Part shown: positions 14,209-22,530 of the stretch, in pieces | Layout of the letters: every line of letters starts with the position of its first letter | Numbering within the stretch: the first letter of the stretch is position 1 | Virus record (IMG/VR): IMGVR_UViG_3300030106_006370 | Coordinates: 4,903 to 37,632 of that record | Strand: one strand, 5' to 3' | DNA: 32,730 nucleotides | From: a virus | Notes under the pieces: generated by a model | Told to the model about the DNA's origin: nothing | Database searches by the model: none | The model's input: only the letters and a program-made list of their open reading frames with translations | Translations under genes and position numbers: made by a program

Positions 14209-16377
14209 ATGGCGGGTCCGACACGTCGAGCACTTGGGACCTATGTCGTTCCTCCTGGTGAGGCGCAGGTCCAGTACGCACCTTCTGCGCTGGCGTACAA
14301 GATTCAGAATCTAGCCTGGACGCCGGAAGGTACGCTGCGCTCCGTTCGGGGCTTCTGTCCGTATGAGCCTGACAGAGGTGGGGACCAGTATGGTGGGACA
14401 GGTGACCCTGCTGGGTACATCTTGTCTCGTAAGTACGATGAACCAATGGGCGTAGGTCGTCGGGTACACGGCGTCTTCCACGCCAACTTGTTGGGCGGTA
14501 AGGCTCCGACGTTGGTCGCGCGTGCGGGGAGCAGTCTGTACATGCACTCCGGTTGGTATCGGAGTTGGAAGCGAATCAAGACGGGGTTGACCTCAGATCA
14601 TCGACTTGTGCCGCCAGATCATTTCGTAGTCGTGAATGACATGATCGTCTGGACGAACGGCATCGACCGTCCGCTGGTTATTACTCATACCGGTATGGTA
14701 GTTCCACTCGGCTTTGAGCGCGGGCCCGGTATGCCGCTGGCGAGTGGCCCAGAGCAGCCCACATCGCGCTTGGACTACTACGCCAACAGTTTCGGTTACT
14801 CGTGGCCAGGACGAATTGGAACCATCGGCGACTACGTCGATGCCAATGAGGGGGCTGTTCTCGCGGGGGAGTGGACCTATTACACGCAGTGGCAGGACAT
14901 CTTCGGGAACCTTTCGCCGTTATCGCCTGCCAGTGAACGGATGCGGATCGCAGTCCAGAAGGCGAATGAGGATGTCAGCCGACCAACATTTGATACGAAG
15001 TTTGTCGATGGGCAGGGTGGTGGTGGTGGTGCGAATGATACCTTCGTTCAGGAAATCATCGTCACCACCGCTCAGGTTGGGGACTTACAACGCCAGTTTG
15101 TTGTCCGGTCAACCAATGAGTACGGTACACCTCCAGAGCATACGGTAGCTTGTCGTCTTTACCGCACACCGGACATTCGTCGTTTCGGAGAGGATCCCCG
15201 GCTGGTTGAGGTCATTCACGGTACTGGTGGCTTTGTCTACGCCGACAACATTCCTGATAGCCGCCTGCTGTCTCCAGCGAAGGCGATAGCTCCTGTCCCG
15301 GTCTTTACTACGATCACGACGCATGGTGGGTGCCTCGTTGGCGTCAGCGGCGCGAAAGTGTATGTTTCTCAGCCTGGGTACCCGGGGACGTTTCCCCTCG
15401 ACCAGATCGTTACTCCTGATAAGGACGGAGCCCAGGTGACGGCTGTCGCTTCTCATGGCGGGCGGCTGATTGCTTTCACCGAGTCCTCAGTGGTCGACAT
15501 CACCGGTGGTCCTGAGACAGAGGTCACGATGTCGCGGGGTATCGGTTGCGCCGCGCCCCAGTCGATCCAGGCCCTGCCTGACGGCATGTTGGTCTGGCTT
15601 TCCAGGGACGGGTTTTACGGCTGGCGCCCTGGGGCGGGCATCGCCCACCTCTCTGTCGGTATTCACCGTCGTCTTCGAGACGGTTTGGCGAAAGGCGCGA
15701 TGAGTCGCGCGGTAGCCATCGTTGACCCAGAGAGTCGTGAGTACCGGTGTGCTGTGACACCTGCGGGCGACAGTTTTAACAGCTTGATGTTCTGTTTCGA
15801 CGGGCAGGGCTTCAGGGAGATCAAGCTTGGCCTTGACGTTTGGGACATGTGTCTCACAGACGATGCAAGGCGGTACGTGCTGATGTCAGGTCAGACTGCG
15901 CGGTCGGATCCGTATGGGCATGACGTATACGTTGCGGACCATGAACCACAAGACTTCATCAACGCGGATCGGACCCATGTCTTCAGGTCTGCTTGGTTGC
16001 GTGGGGATGACACTGCGTTGAAGCCCATCCACGTTCACAACCTGTACATCGGGATGGTGGATGAAAAGAACGACAGCATCGACGTGAACATCTACTCCAA
16101 CGGCTCATGGGCGCCTGACCCAGACAGTCCCCGAAAGGTCAAGTCAGTCGGCGTAGGTGTTCAGGACCTGACGGGGGCTGCGGTTATTGGTAAAGCTAAG
16201 GCGCACGCTCGTCGGCTTTATTGGCGGCGAGTCCCGGTTGGTCTCCAGAGTATTCATACGTGGGCGTTCGAGCTGACGTCGACCAAGCCGTTTCATATCG
16301 CGGCTCTTGCATTCCAGACTTCGTTCGCCACCATGGGTGATGAACTGGGTCGTATCCCCTTGGGTGAGGACGAATAG
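14209..16377 (+). CDS. Tail nozzle / tail tubular protein B-like, 722 aa
   Basis: This is a large beta-rich protein with repeated strand-turn patterns typical of propeller-like nozzle proteins of short-tailed phages (T7 gp12, P22 gp10): IQNLAWTPEGTLRSVRG near the start, WTYYTQWQDIFGNLSPLSPAS in the middle, TTHGGCLVGVSGAKVYVSQPG, and the striking IGCAAPQSIQALPDGMLVWL, then SRDGFYGWRPG at about 450. The segment pattern G-C-x-A-P-x-S...G-M-L-V-W-L-S-R-D-G-x-Y is one I associate with such nozzle proteins. Length is close to T7 gp12 (about 794 aa). ATG 14209 has a strong AGGAGG site. The next gene starts immediately after its stop. Homology is inferred without alignment. Confidence 0.72.
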   Translation: MAGPTRRALGTYVVPPGEAQVQYAPSALAYKIQNLAWTPEGTLRSVRGFCPYEPDRGGDQYGGTGDPAGYILSRKYDEPMGVGRRVHGVFHANLLGGKAPTLVARAGSSLYMHSGWYRSWKRIKTGLTSDHRLVPPDHFVVVNDMIVWTNGIDRPLVITHTGMVVPLGFERGPGMPLASGPEQPTSRLDYYANSFGYSWPGRIGTIGDYVDANEGAVLAGEWTYYTQWQDIFGNLSPLSPASERMRIAVQKANEDVSRPTFDTKFVDGQGGGGGANDTFVQEIIVTTAQVGDLQRQFVVRSTNEYGTPPEHTVACRLYRTPDIRRFGEDPRLVEVIHGTGGFVYADNIPDSRLLSPAKAIAPVPVFTTITTHGGCLVGVSGAKVYVSQPGYPGTFPLDQIVTPDKDGAQVTAVASHGGRLIAFTESSVVDITGGPETEVTMSRGIGCAAPQSIQALPDGMLVWLSRDGFYGWRPGAGIAHLSVGIHRRLRDGLAKGAMSRAVAIVDPESREYRCAVTPAGDSFNSLMFCFDGQGFREIKLGLDVWDMCLTDDARRYVLMSGQTARSDPYGHDVYVADHEPQDFINADRTHVFRSAWLRGDDTALKPIHVHNLYIGMVDEKNDSIDVNIYSNGSWAPDPDSPRKVKSVGVGVQDLTGAAVIGKAKAHARRLYWRRVPVGLQSIHTWAFELTSTKPFHIAALAFQTSFATMGDELGRIPLGEDE

Positions 16378-18345
16378 ATGCCTGGAGACTACCTATTCCC
16401 GAAGAGGCGTCTTAAGTCGACGGGTGATGTGCTTGATCCGACGGAGTTGAATCAGAGTATTCAACCTGCTGCTGAGCGGCTGAACGGTCACTTGAACCAG
16501 CACAACATCAAAGCTCCGGTTTCGTCGAGTATCGGTATAGACACGTCTGTTTTTGCGAACCCGTATTACGCATATAAGGCGGTGGCTTCGGGGGTGGGGT
16601 ATCTGACCCCGCCAGACAGTGCGGATGCAGATCGGTTTACGTTGTTCGGTGAGAGTTCTTGGAAGGCTGTGGACGGTGCCGTGGTGTCGTTGACGACGGG
16701 TACGTCGATGCTGTCGGTGTGGGCGTCTGCCTGGTACAGCTACCAGTTCGCTGACACGGGTTTGACTTTCGACTACACAGGCAACACGAGGTTTGTCCGC
16801 AGCAATGACGGCAGCATCGTGACTTATAACCGCGCTGCGGTACAGTTCGCGCTTCGTGTCGATGGTACCGTCATACCGGAAACCATCACGGGTCGGGTGG
16901 ACACTGAGCAGGCGCCCTTCTACCCCTATCGTGTGTATGGTCCACGGCTGAGAGAGGACCGTGATGGTGATGGTAGTGTTGACGCTGGTGATGAGTGGCC
17001 GGCTACGCCTATTACGAGCTACGCGCCTGTTATAAATGCTACCGCCAATCCTCGACGCGGTGGTCGAGTTGGTCCCCAGTCGCGTCGGCTCGACAAGACG
17101 CCGCACGGGATGAACTGCCCAAGCTTTCCGTTCAGGATTGGGTACACCATTATGGTTGAACCTGGTGGCCATACCGTCGAGTTGGTTGCGCGGCGCATCG
17201 CGAATAGGCATGAGCAGACGAACTTCATCAGCAAGATCGAGGTGTATTCTCGGCAGTTGCTGGTTCTTGATCACCCGTTCGAGGTTGCTGGGTCTGTGAC
17301 TTCGTTGACGAGTCCTGTGACAGTTCCTGAGTTTCAACCGGAAGATATTGTCTCAGCTTCGGCGTTAGAGACGGATCGGATCAGTCCGATTGAGGTGAGT
17401 ACAAACGCCGTTGAGGCGGCGCAGATTGCGCGGGGGTCATTGACGTCGGATCATATCGGTGGTCGTAAGATGATCCTGGCGTCGGCGCGTGCAGTCGCCG
17501 GGGACATGGCTGGTGGTGGCGACTTGTCGCCTGACGGGCTGACGAATCGCACGACGATGTTGACGATGAATAGTGATCCTGCGGCGTCAGGCGCTCAAAT
17601 CAGTGGCGCAGGGACTGAGGGACTCTGGCACAACTTCGCCGCGCATAACTCACCTACTGGTCGTGTATTGAGCACAGCCGCCCCCTACGCAGAGGTTCAC
17701 AGCGCGTCAGCCTGGGATGCCGGTTTGATGGGTGTCAATTTAGACGCCAGGGTGAGTGGACTGAGTACTATCTCGTCTCCGACGATGATTGTCAGATTGA
17801 GCAGTACAGGTGGTGGTTTGTTCAGCGGTACTGGAGTCAGCACAGCCACGCATAAGATGCGGTTGGTGGTGATCGCTAACGTCGAGTTGGTCTACTTGGG
17901 TGCCCCGGTGCTGGCCTCGTTAACTACAGGTACCCCTGCCCTTAATCAACAACTCCCACAAGCGTTTGCAGCTTTCGGGATTGCCGTCCGCTTCGTCGGA
18001 GACGGGACCGATGAGTATTACGTCTACACGCCCAGCGAGGTCGCTATCAACTGCGCCAACTACTATGACGGGAATGATTCTGACAGCGCAGTAGACATGC
18101 GAAATGTCTCTACTCTCCCGGTATCTCCCTACACGATGTACGATGACTCGGGCAACATGCAGTCTGAGGTGCCGCTAATCGCTTACTTCGATCTGTCCGA
18201 TGAGCGGAGCGGCACAGACAATATCGCCGACATCGCCGTCATTGGTGGTGTTGGGGGGAAGATAGCGGGGACTGCGTATAATGTACGAGCTGTCGTGAAT
18301 CGGGCGAGTATCTTCGCGTTCGCGATTGATGCAGGAGGTTCTTGA
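16378..18345 (+). CDS. Tail / fibre-type structural protein with EF-hand loop, 655 aa
   Basis: The N-terminus (MPGDYLFPKRRLKSTGDVLD, then PTELNQSIQPAAERLNGHLN) reads as a virion-anchoring helix pair, a motif I recall from phage structural proteins. At residues 194-206 is DRDGDGSVDAGDE, a clean EF-hand/dockerin-style calcium loop (acidic residues at loop positions 1, 3, 5, 9 and 12, Gly at 6, Val at 8). Later come helical repeats (SALETDRISPIEVSTNAVEA) like fibre neck segments, then a beta-rich C-terminal half (about 370-655). ATG 16378 directly follows the previous TAG. A host-contact or tail-stabilising role is inferred; receptor specificity cannot be read. Confidence 0.65.
   Translation: MPGDYLFPKRRLKSTGDVLDPTELNQSIQPAAERLNGHLNQHNIKAPVSSSIGIDTSVFANPYYAYKAVASGVGYLTPPDSADADRFTLFGESSWKAVDGAVVSLTTGTSMLSVWASAWYSYQFADTGLTFDYTGNTRFVRSNDGSIVTYNRAAVQFALRVDGTVIPETITGRVDTEQAPFYPYRVYGPRLREDRDGDGSVDAGDEWPATPITSYAPVINATANPRRGGRVGPQSRRLDKTPHGMNCPSFPFRIGYTIMVEPGGHTVELVARRIANRHEQTNFISKIEVYSRQLLVLDHPFEVAGSVTSLTSPVTVPEFQPEDIVSASALETDRISPIEVSTNAVEAAQIARGSLTSDHIGGRKMILASARAVAGDMAGGGDLSPDGLTNRTTMLTMNSDPAASGAQISGAGTEGLWHNFAAHNSPTGRVLSTAAPYAEVHSASAWDAGLMGVNLDARVSGLSTISSPTMIVRLSSTGGGLFSGTGVSTATHKMRLVVIANVELVYLGAPVLASLTTGTPALNQQLPQAFAAFGIAVRFVGDGTDEYYVYTPSEVAINCANYYDGNDSDSAVDMRNVSTLPVSPYTMYDDSGNMQSEVPLIAYFDLSDERSGTDNIADIAVIGGVGGKIAGTAYNVRAVVNRASIFAFAIDAGGS
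18333..18338 (+). promoter_or_regulatory. Ribosome-binding site deciding ATG 18345 start
   Basis: AGGAGG lies six bases upstream of ATG 18345, which overlaps the preceding stop as TGATG. A TTG at 18342 would sit three bases too close, so the ATG is preferred. Confidence 0.75.
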
Positions 18346-19244
18346 TGGCCGTCTTAGTCACCCCGTATGTTTACGTCGATAACGCTTCTTTAGACGCCGA
18401 GAGCCACAACCGAAACCTCTATTCGACGACACCGGGACAGGGTATTTTGTCGGAGCCGAATGGGGGCATCGACCAGTTTAAGTCTGGGTTTGAGGTTGGC
18501 ACCGACCATCTGCAACCTGAGCAGTTCGCCTTCGCGAGAGCGCAGGGTTCGACTTCGACACTGGATAATATGGGTGACGTGAACTTCACGCCTGCGGGGC
18601 CTGTTGACTCAGCGACGGGTGAAATCACTCACTTAAAGGCGACTCGCACGATGAGTGGCCAGATGCTCGCGGGCTGCGGGGTTCGTGTCTACTTGCCCTT
18701 TGACGCCAGTGTCGTGCTTTGGCATGCGAGCTTCTACTGGCACGTAGCGCGCTTCGCCTTCCCTGAAGTCAATGACTTCCAGCGGATCCCACCTGCGCTG
18801 ATCATCACCCGGATGGAGATTGATGGTGTCGGTGAACCACACACGCATCGGCACTATCCGCCTACGGTTTTCCAGAAGTCCTCGGAGTATTCGGCGACGA
18901 CTGAGTACTACATGAACTCTATTGGACCGACTGCTTCACAGCGTCATACAAGCGCGTTGCAGACGTCTGAAGTTGCGACCGCTCAACACCGGGACGTTTG
19001 CCACATGTCGACGGATATGTCGGCAGGATTCCATGAGATGTACCTATCGTTCTACGTGGAACCTCGGTGCAACCTCACAGATACGATTGCGAATGTCGCC
19101 ACCGACTATGCCGTTATTCGTAATCCAGTTTACAATCGCCAGAATCTGTCCGTCCGAGGGGCCGACTACTACATCAAGCAGATCCGCCTTGAAAACCGCT
19201 TCACTGTCGGTTGTAGGCATGCCCGCGTAGTAGCCTTTAGATGA
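18345..19244 (+). CDS. Hypothetical virion structural protein, 299 aa
   Basis: It starts MAVLVTPYVYVDNASLDAES. The body is rich in His, Tyr, Phe and Thr, with segments AGCGVRVYLPFDASVVLWHA, ASFYWHVARFAFPEVNDFQR and MYLSFYVEPRCNLTDTIANV suggesting a beta-sandwich. There are no catalytic motifs. The start overlaps the previous stop with a strong ribosome site, so it is probably made in step with the fibre-type protein before it, perhaps as a partner (a fibre tip or a trimeric accessory). It lies just ahead of the internal virion module, separated by a 35-base gap. The family is unknown. Confidence 0.65.
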   Translation: MAVLVTPYVYVDNASLDAESHNRNLYSTTPGQGILSEPNGGIDQFKSGFEVGTDHLQPEQFAFARAQGSTSTLDNMGDVNFTPAGPVDSATGEITHLKATRTMSGQMLAGCGVRVYLPFDASVVLWHASFYWHVARFAFPEVNDFQRIPPALIITRMEIDGVGEPHTHRHYPPTVFQKSSEYSATTEYYMNSIGPTASQRHTSALQTSEVATAQHRDVCHMSTDMSAGFHEMYLSFYVEPRCNLTDTIANVATDYAVIRNPVYNRQNLSVRGADYYIKQIRLENRFTVGCRHARVVAFR

Positions 19245-19279
19245 TAGGGTAAAGGGGACACTTCGAAGGGGGGTGCCGC

Positions 19280-19996
19280 ATGTCGATGATGGGTATGGGC
19301 TGGGCGATGGCGGGGGCGCAAGCGCTTTCGCACGCCGCGGTTTCCGCTTACGACGCAATGAAGGCCAGGAAAGCGACAAATGCGCTCCTTGCCCGAAAGA
19401 AGAGGCAGCTTCGGGAAACCAGTACCGGAGGTATGGACCCTGGCCGGATGCGTACTCTGCAGACGGCAGGTGCGCTTCAACAGCAGGCGACTCAAGCGGG
19501 TATTGCGGAAGAGGCTGCGCGTGGGACCCAGGGGCGCGGCCTGACATCCACGCAACTGGCTGAACTCTCGGCGGCTTCCGCGATGGGTGCGGCTCAACAG
19601 CAGTCAGAGCTTGACCGGCTTAGCTCGATGGAGGCGATGCAGAACGCCGCGGCGCGGCGGGCGATGCAGGACCAGGTCATGCAGTTGAAATACCAGCGGG
19701 ACATGATCGGGAGGCCAGTCGACGCAGCGGGGCGGACGATCCTTAAAACCAGCGGCGATTACGCTGGTCAGCAGGCAGGGACGATGCAGCCCTCATCGTA
19801 TGGTCAACGACAGGCGGAACAGGCTGCGAAGACTGAATATACGATCACAGCGGGGCAAGCGCAGCCAGGTGGAATGGACCCCGATAGTCTGGCTCGATTG
19901 CAGGCCCAACTTGCACAGCAACAAGCTGCCGCTCAATTTGGTCAGCCCGTGTATAACTATGGCCCACCGCAGTCAACGATGTCGGGGTCAAACTGA
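19280..19996 (+). CDS. Putative internal virion (ejection) protein, small, 238 aa
   Basis: This is an Ala/Gln-rich helical protein with little aromatic content after the first third: AMKARKATNALLARKKRQLR, QQATQAGIAEEAARG, then GRGLTSTQLAELSAASAMGA and a Gln-rich tail (QAQLAQQQAAAQFGQ). The N-terminal MSMMGMGWAMAGAQALSHAA is hydrophobic and Gly/Ala-rich, like T7 gp14 and P22 gp7 type ejected proteins that insert into the outer membrane. Length matches T7 gp14 (about 196 aa). It is followed by two larger proteins in the gp14-gp15-gp16 order and overlaps the next start by one base. Call rests on composition and order. Confidence 0.68.
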   Translation: MSMMGMGWAMAGAQALSHAAVSAYDAMKARKATNALLARKKRQLRETSTGGMDPGRMRTLQTAGALQQQATQAGIAEEAARGTQGRGLTSTQLAELSAASAMGAAQQQSELDRLSSMEAMQNAAARRAMQDQVMQLKYQRDMIGRPVDAAGRTILKTSGDYAGQQAGTMQPSSYGQRQAEQAAKTEYTITAGQAQPGGMDPDSLARLQAQLAQQQAAAQFGQPVYNYGPPQSTMSGSN

Positions 19997-22530
19997 TGAG
20001 TGCGCTTAATAGTTATCTCGCTTACACGAAGCAGGCTTCGGAGAAGAGTTACCAAGATATGCGCCGCTTCGGTTTAGCCGAGGAGCAGGCTCGCAAAGAA
20101 CAAGAGCTGCAAGAAGTGCGTATGCGGTTGCGGATCATAGAGGCTGAGCAGAAGTTTGCGGAGCAGGCGCGGCGCGGTAACCTTCAGGAAGCGAAGGCTG
20201 GGCGAGATGACCTACAGTTTTTCTTCTCAAAACTCTTAGAAGATGAGGAGGGCGTGAAGAAGGATGCGGAGAGGCACGCCAAAGACGCGAATACAGAACT
20301 CGATAAGCTGAAAAAGAGTGGCGCTAAGTTCAGTGACCCGGCGGCACAACTAACGACGGCAGCGGGAAAGCTGCTTGCTGCCGCGAAAGAGGCGAAAGGA
20401 AAAGAGGAGCTAACAGCCTTAGCTGATGCGCTGTTTGCCGTGCCCACTCTGTTTGAGGTGACGGACTCGGCTTCCGTGCCCGCGCTCAGCCCGGTTAGCC
20501 GGAAACACCCTAACTTCCTCGTCCCCGAGTCGTTTCTTGGCCAGCTTCCCGGGAACGTGAACCTCGATTCAAGCCCTGCCGATATTCGCAGGGCGTTGGG
20601 GTCCTATATAGACTCGGGCGCGATTGAGACCACCCTCGGTTATCTGGGCCAGTTCAGGGACCAGAAACAGGCGTGGTTGGCTGAGCAGGAGAGAAATAAG
20701 GACGCAATCACCGAGCAAGAGGGTATTGTCAGCGGCGCCGCCGCAGTGCTGTCCGCTGAAACGCCTGAGCAACTTAGCGGTAGCTACATGCGCCTACTCA
20801 GAGATGCCGGGGAACTGAAAAAGCTACAGGACGACATCTTGGGGGTCGGGGTAGACGAAACTGAGAGTTACCGAAGCCTAACAGGGCTGTATGGCGGTGA
20901 CGCCGGGGGCTTATCGCCGATGCAGAAGCACATGGCGGCGATGGGCGGGCAAATGCCTCCAGGCGTCCCCCAAGAGAACGCCACCGCCGTTCAACAACTG
21001 GTCGCTACTCAGAAGCGCCTGTCGACGGATCCCAGCTTCTTGAAGTGGGCCGCCCAGAACGGTATCTCAGTGCAGAGAGACGCGGTTGTTCCCGTCAACG
21101 TATTCATGCGCTGGAATAACGAAGTAATTGGGAAAGGCCGTCTCGGGTGGCGCTACAAAGGCAAACGAGGCCGTGACCTAAGAGGAACGGGAGCTGTCTT
21201 TGAGGTCACGTACAGAGCTGGCGATGACTTCGACATCGGGCTTCGGAGCGCCGGTGGCGCACAGTTGTTTGCTGTCGACGAGCGCGGCGACTATCTGAGT
21301 CCAGACAGGGTAAGCAACAAGCACCGCGATGACTTCGCAGAGGCGCAGGTTGTGACTGCTGACCTGGACGATGCCCAAACTCGGGGCGAGATCGTGTCGC
21401 TGTTATCGACTGCCGGCGAAGGCGGTCGTGAGATGGCTAAGGCTATCGGCCAGGCATACGCGGGTGACTCGAAGGGTGACTTCCAGGTCTTCCTCGACAA
21501 GTCAGGTAAAGCCGCACTCGTAGGCGCTAACGGTAGGGTCGTGAAGACGGGCGGGTTTGACGCGGAGACTGCCGCGTTGTCTGACGCAGCAAGGGATGTG
21601 AACGGTCCCTTTGTCGTCGCGGGTACGTCCAGCGCTATGCAGGACAGAATGGGCGGGAATGCGTTGGGGAATCTGGACGGTTTTGCCGAAGGCCAGACTG
21701 CCGACTTTGGTGTGTACGTACCCAAGGGCCTGCGCCTGGTCACGAAAGAGCCGACGGCAACGCTTATCGCTGAGGAAGCTCTTCATCGAGCCGGCTCTCC
21801 GGGCGATGAGACCGTGTACTTCTGGGATGACAAGGCCACGGGGACGAGACAATCAATCACCCTCAAAGATGAAAGTACAACTGGTAAAGAACTTTTCGAC
21901 GCGAAGCAGCAGCTTGAACGCGGGGACAACAGGTTCCGTGTTCTTGGTCGGGAGCGCAGGCGAGTCAAGTTGGCCAAGCGTATGTCCCCGGCTGACCCCG
22001 CAGCCAGGAGGGCGAGGACACCAGGGAGCTTGGAGGTGCGCCCGTTCACAGCGGACGAGCTGCGTAAGCGTAAAGAAGCACCCTCGGCTCCCCCTGAGCT
22101 GGCACCAACCCCCGCCCCCGCTGCGCCGGAAGCTGAGCCCCCTGTCGTTGAGGAACCGCCGCCGGTCACGACGGATGCCCCGGAACTCCCCAAGAAGCCA
22201 AGTGGTAAGAAGCCAAGCGGCACAAGACCGAGCGGTGAGAAGCCGCGTGGTACTGCGGATCTCATGTATGTCCCCGAGGGCTTCGAGGCAAAGCCGGCCG
22301 CAGACGTCACCGACGTGACTCAGACAATAGACGAGGCTACAAGTAGGTCCGTCGTGGCCGAGTCTGACCCGGAGACGGGGGCGCAGACCGTCAGGACAGA
22401 CTTAATGCGGGACGCAGACGCCGAACGTGAGAGATTAGAGCGAGAGCGAGAGAGGGAGAGGGAGCGGAAACGGCAGAGGCTAATCGCGGCGGGCGGCAAC
22501 GGCGCGGCATCAGGGGGCGGTGGTGGCTGA
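19996..22530 (+). CDS. Putative internal virion (ejection) protein, large, 844 aa
   Basis: The N-terminal third is helical and coiled-coil rich (QARKEQELQEVRMRLRIIEA, EGVKKDAERHAKDANTELDK). A middle alpha/beta part follows (about 350-690), and the last 150 residues are low-complexity: Pro/Ala/Glu-rich, then four KPSG-type pentapeptide repeats (733-752) and a very charged ERERERERKRQR stretch near the C-terminus. Size and position match T7 gp15 (about 747 aa), the middle ejection protein. The start overlaps the previous stop (ATGA) and the giant gene begins inside its 3' end. No enzymatic motif is seen. Ejection role is inferred. Confidence 0.65.
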   Translation: MSALNSYLAYTKQASEKSYQDMRRFGLAEEQARKEQELQEVRMRLRIIEAEQKFAEQARRGNLQEAKAGRDDLQFFFSKLLEDEEGVKKDAERHAKDANTELDKLKKSGAKFSDPAAQLTTAAGKLLAAAKEAKGKEELTALADALFAVPTLFEVTDSASVPALSPVSRKHPNFLVPESFLGQLPGNVNLDSSPADIRRALGSYIDSGAIETTLGYLGQFRDQKQAWLAEQERNKDAITEQEGIVSGAAAVLSAETPEQLSGSYMRLLRDAGELKKLQDDILGVGVDETESYRSLTGLYGGDAGGLSPMQKHMAAMGGQMPPGVPQENATAVQQLVATQKRLSTDPSFLKWAAQNGISVQRDAVVPVNVFMRWNNEVIGKGRLGWRYKGKRGRDLRGTGAVFEVTYRAGDDFDIGLRSAGGAQLFAVDERGDYLSPDRVSNKHRDDFAEAQVVTADLDDAQTRGEIVSLLSTAGEGGREMAKAIGQAYAGDSKGDFQVFLDKSGKAALVGANGRVVKTGGFDAETAALSDAARDVNGPFVVAGTSSAMQDRMGGNALGNLDGFAEGQTADFGVYVPKGLRLVTKEPTATLIAEEALHRAGSPGDETVYFWDDKATGTRQSITLKDESTTGKELFDAKQQLERGDNRFRVLGRERRRVKLAKRMSPADPAARRARTPGSLEVRPFTADELRKRKEAPSAPPELAPTPAPAAPEAEPPVVEEPPPVTTDAPELPKKPSGKKPSGTRPSGEKPRGTADLMYVPEGFEAKPAADVTDVTQTIDEATSRSVVAESDPETGAQTVRTDLMRDADAERERLERERERERERKRQRLIAAGGNGAASGGGGG
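22192..22251 (+). repeat. Four 15-bp tandem repeats coding KKPSG-type pentapeptides
   Basis: Four consecutive degenerate 15-bp units encode KKPSG, KKPSG, TRPSG and EKPRG (residues 733-752 of the 844-aa protein). They form a basic, flexible linker ahead of the charged C-terminus. Codon variation between units suggests an old expansion under protein-level selection. Confidence 0.8.
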
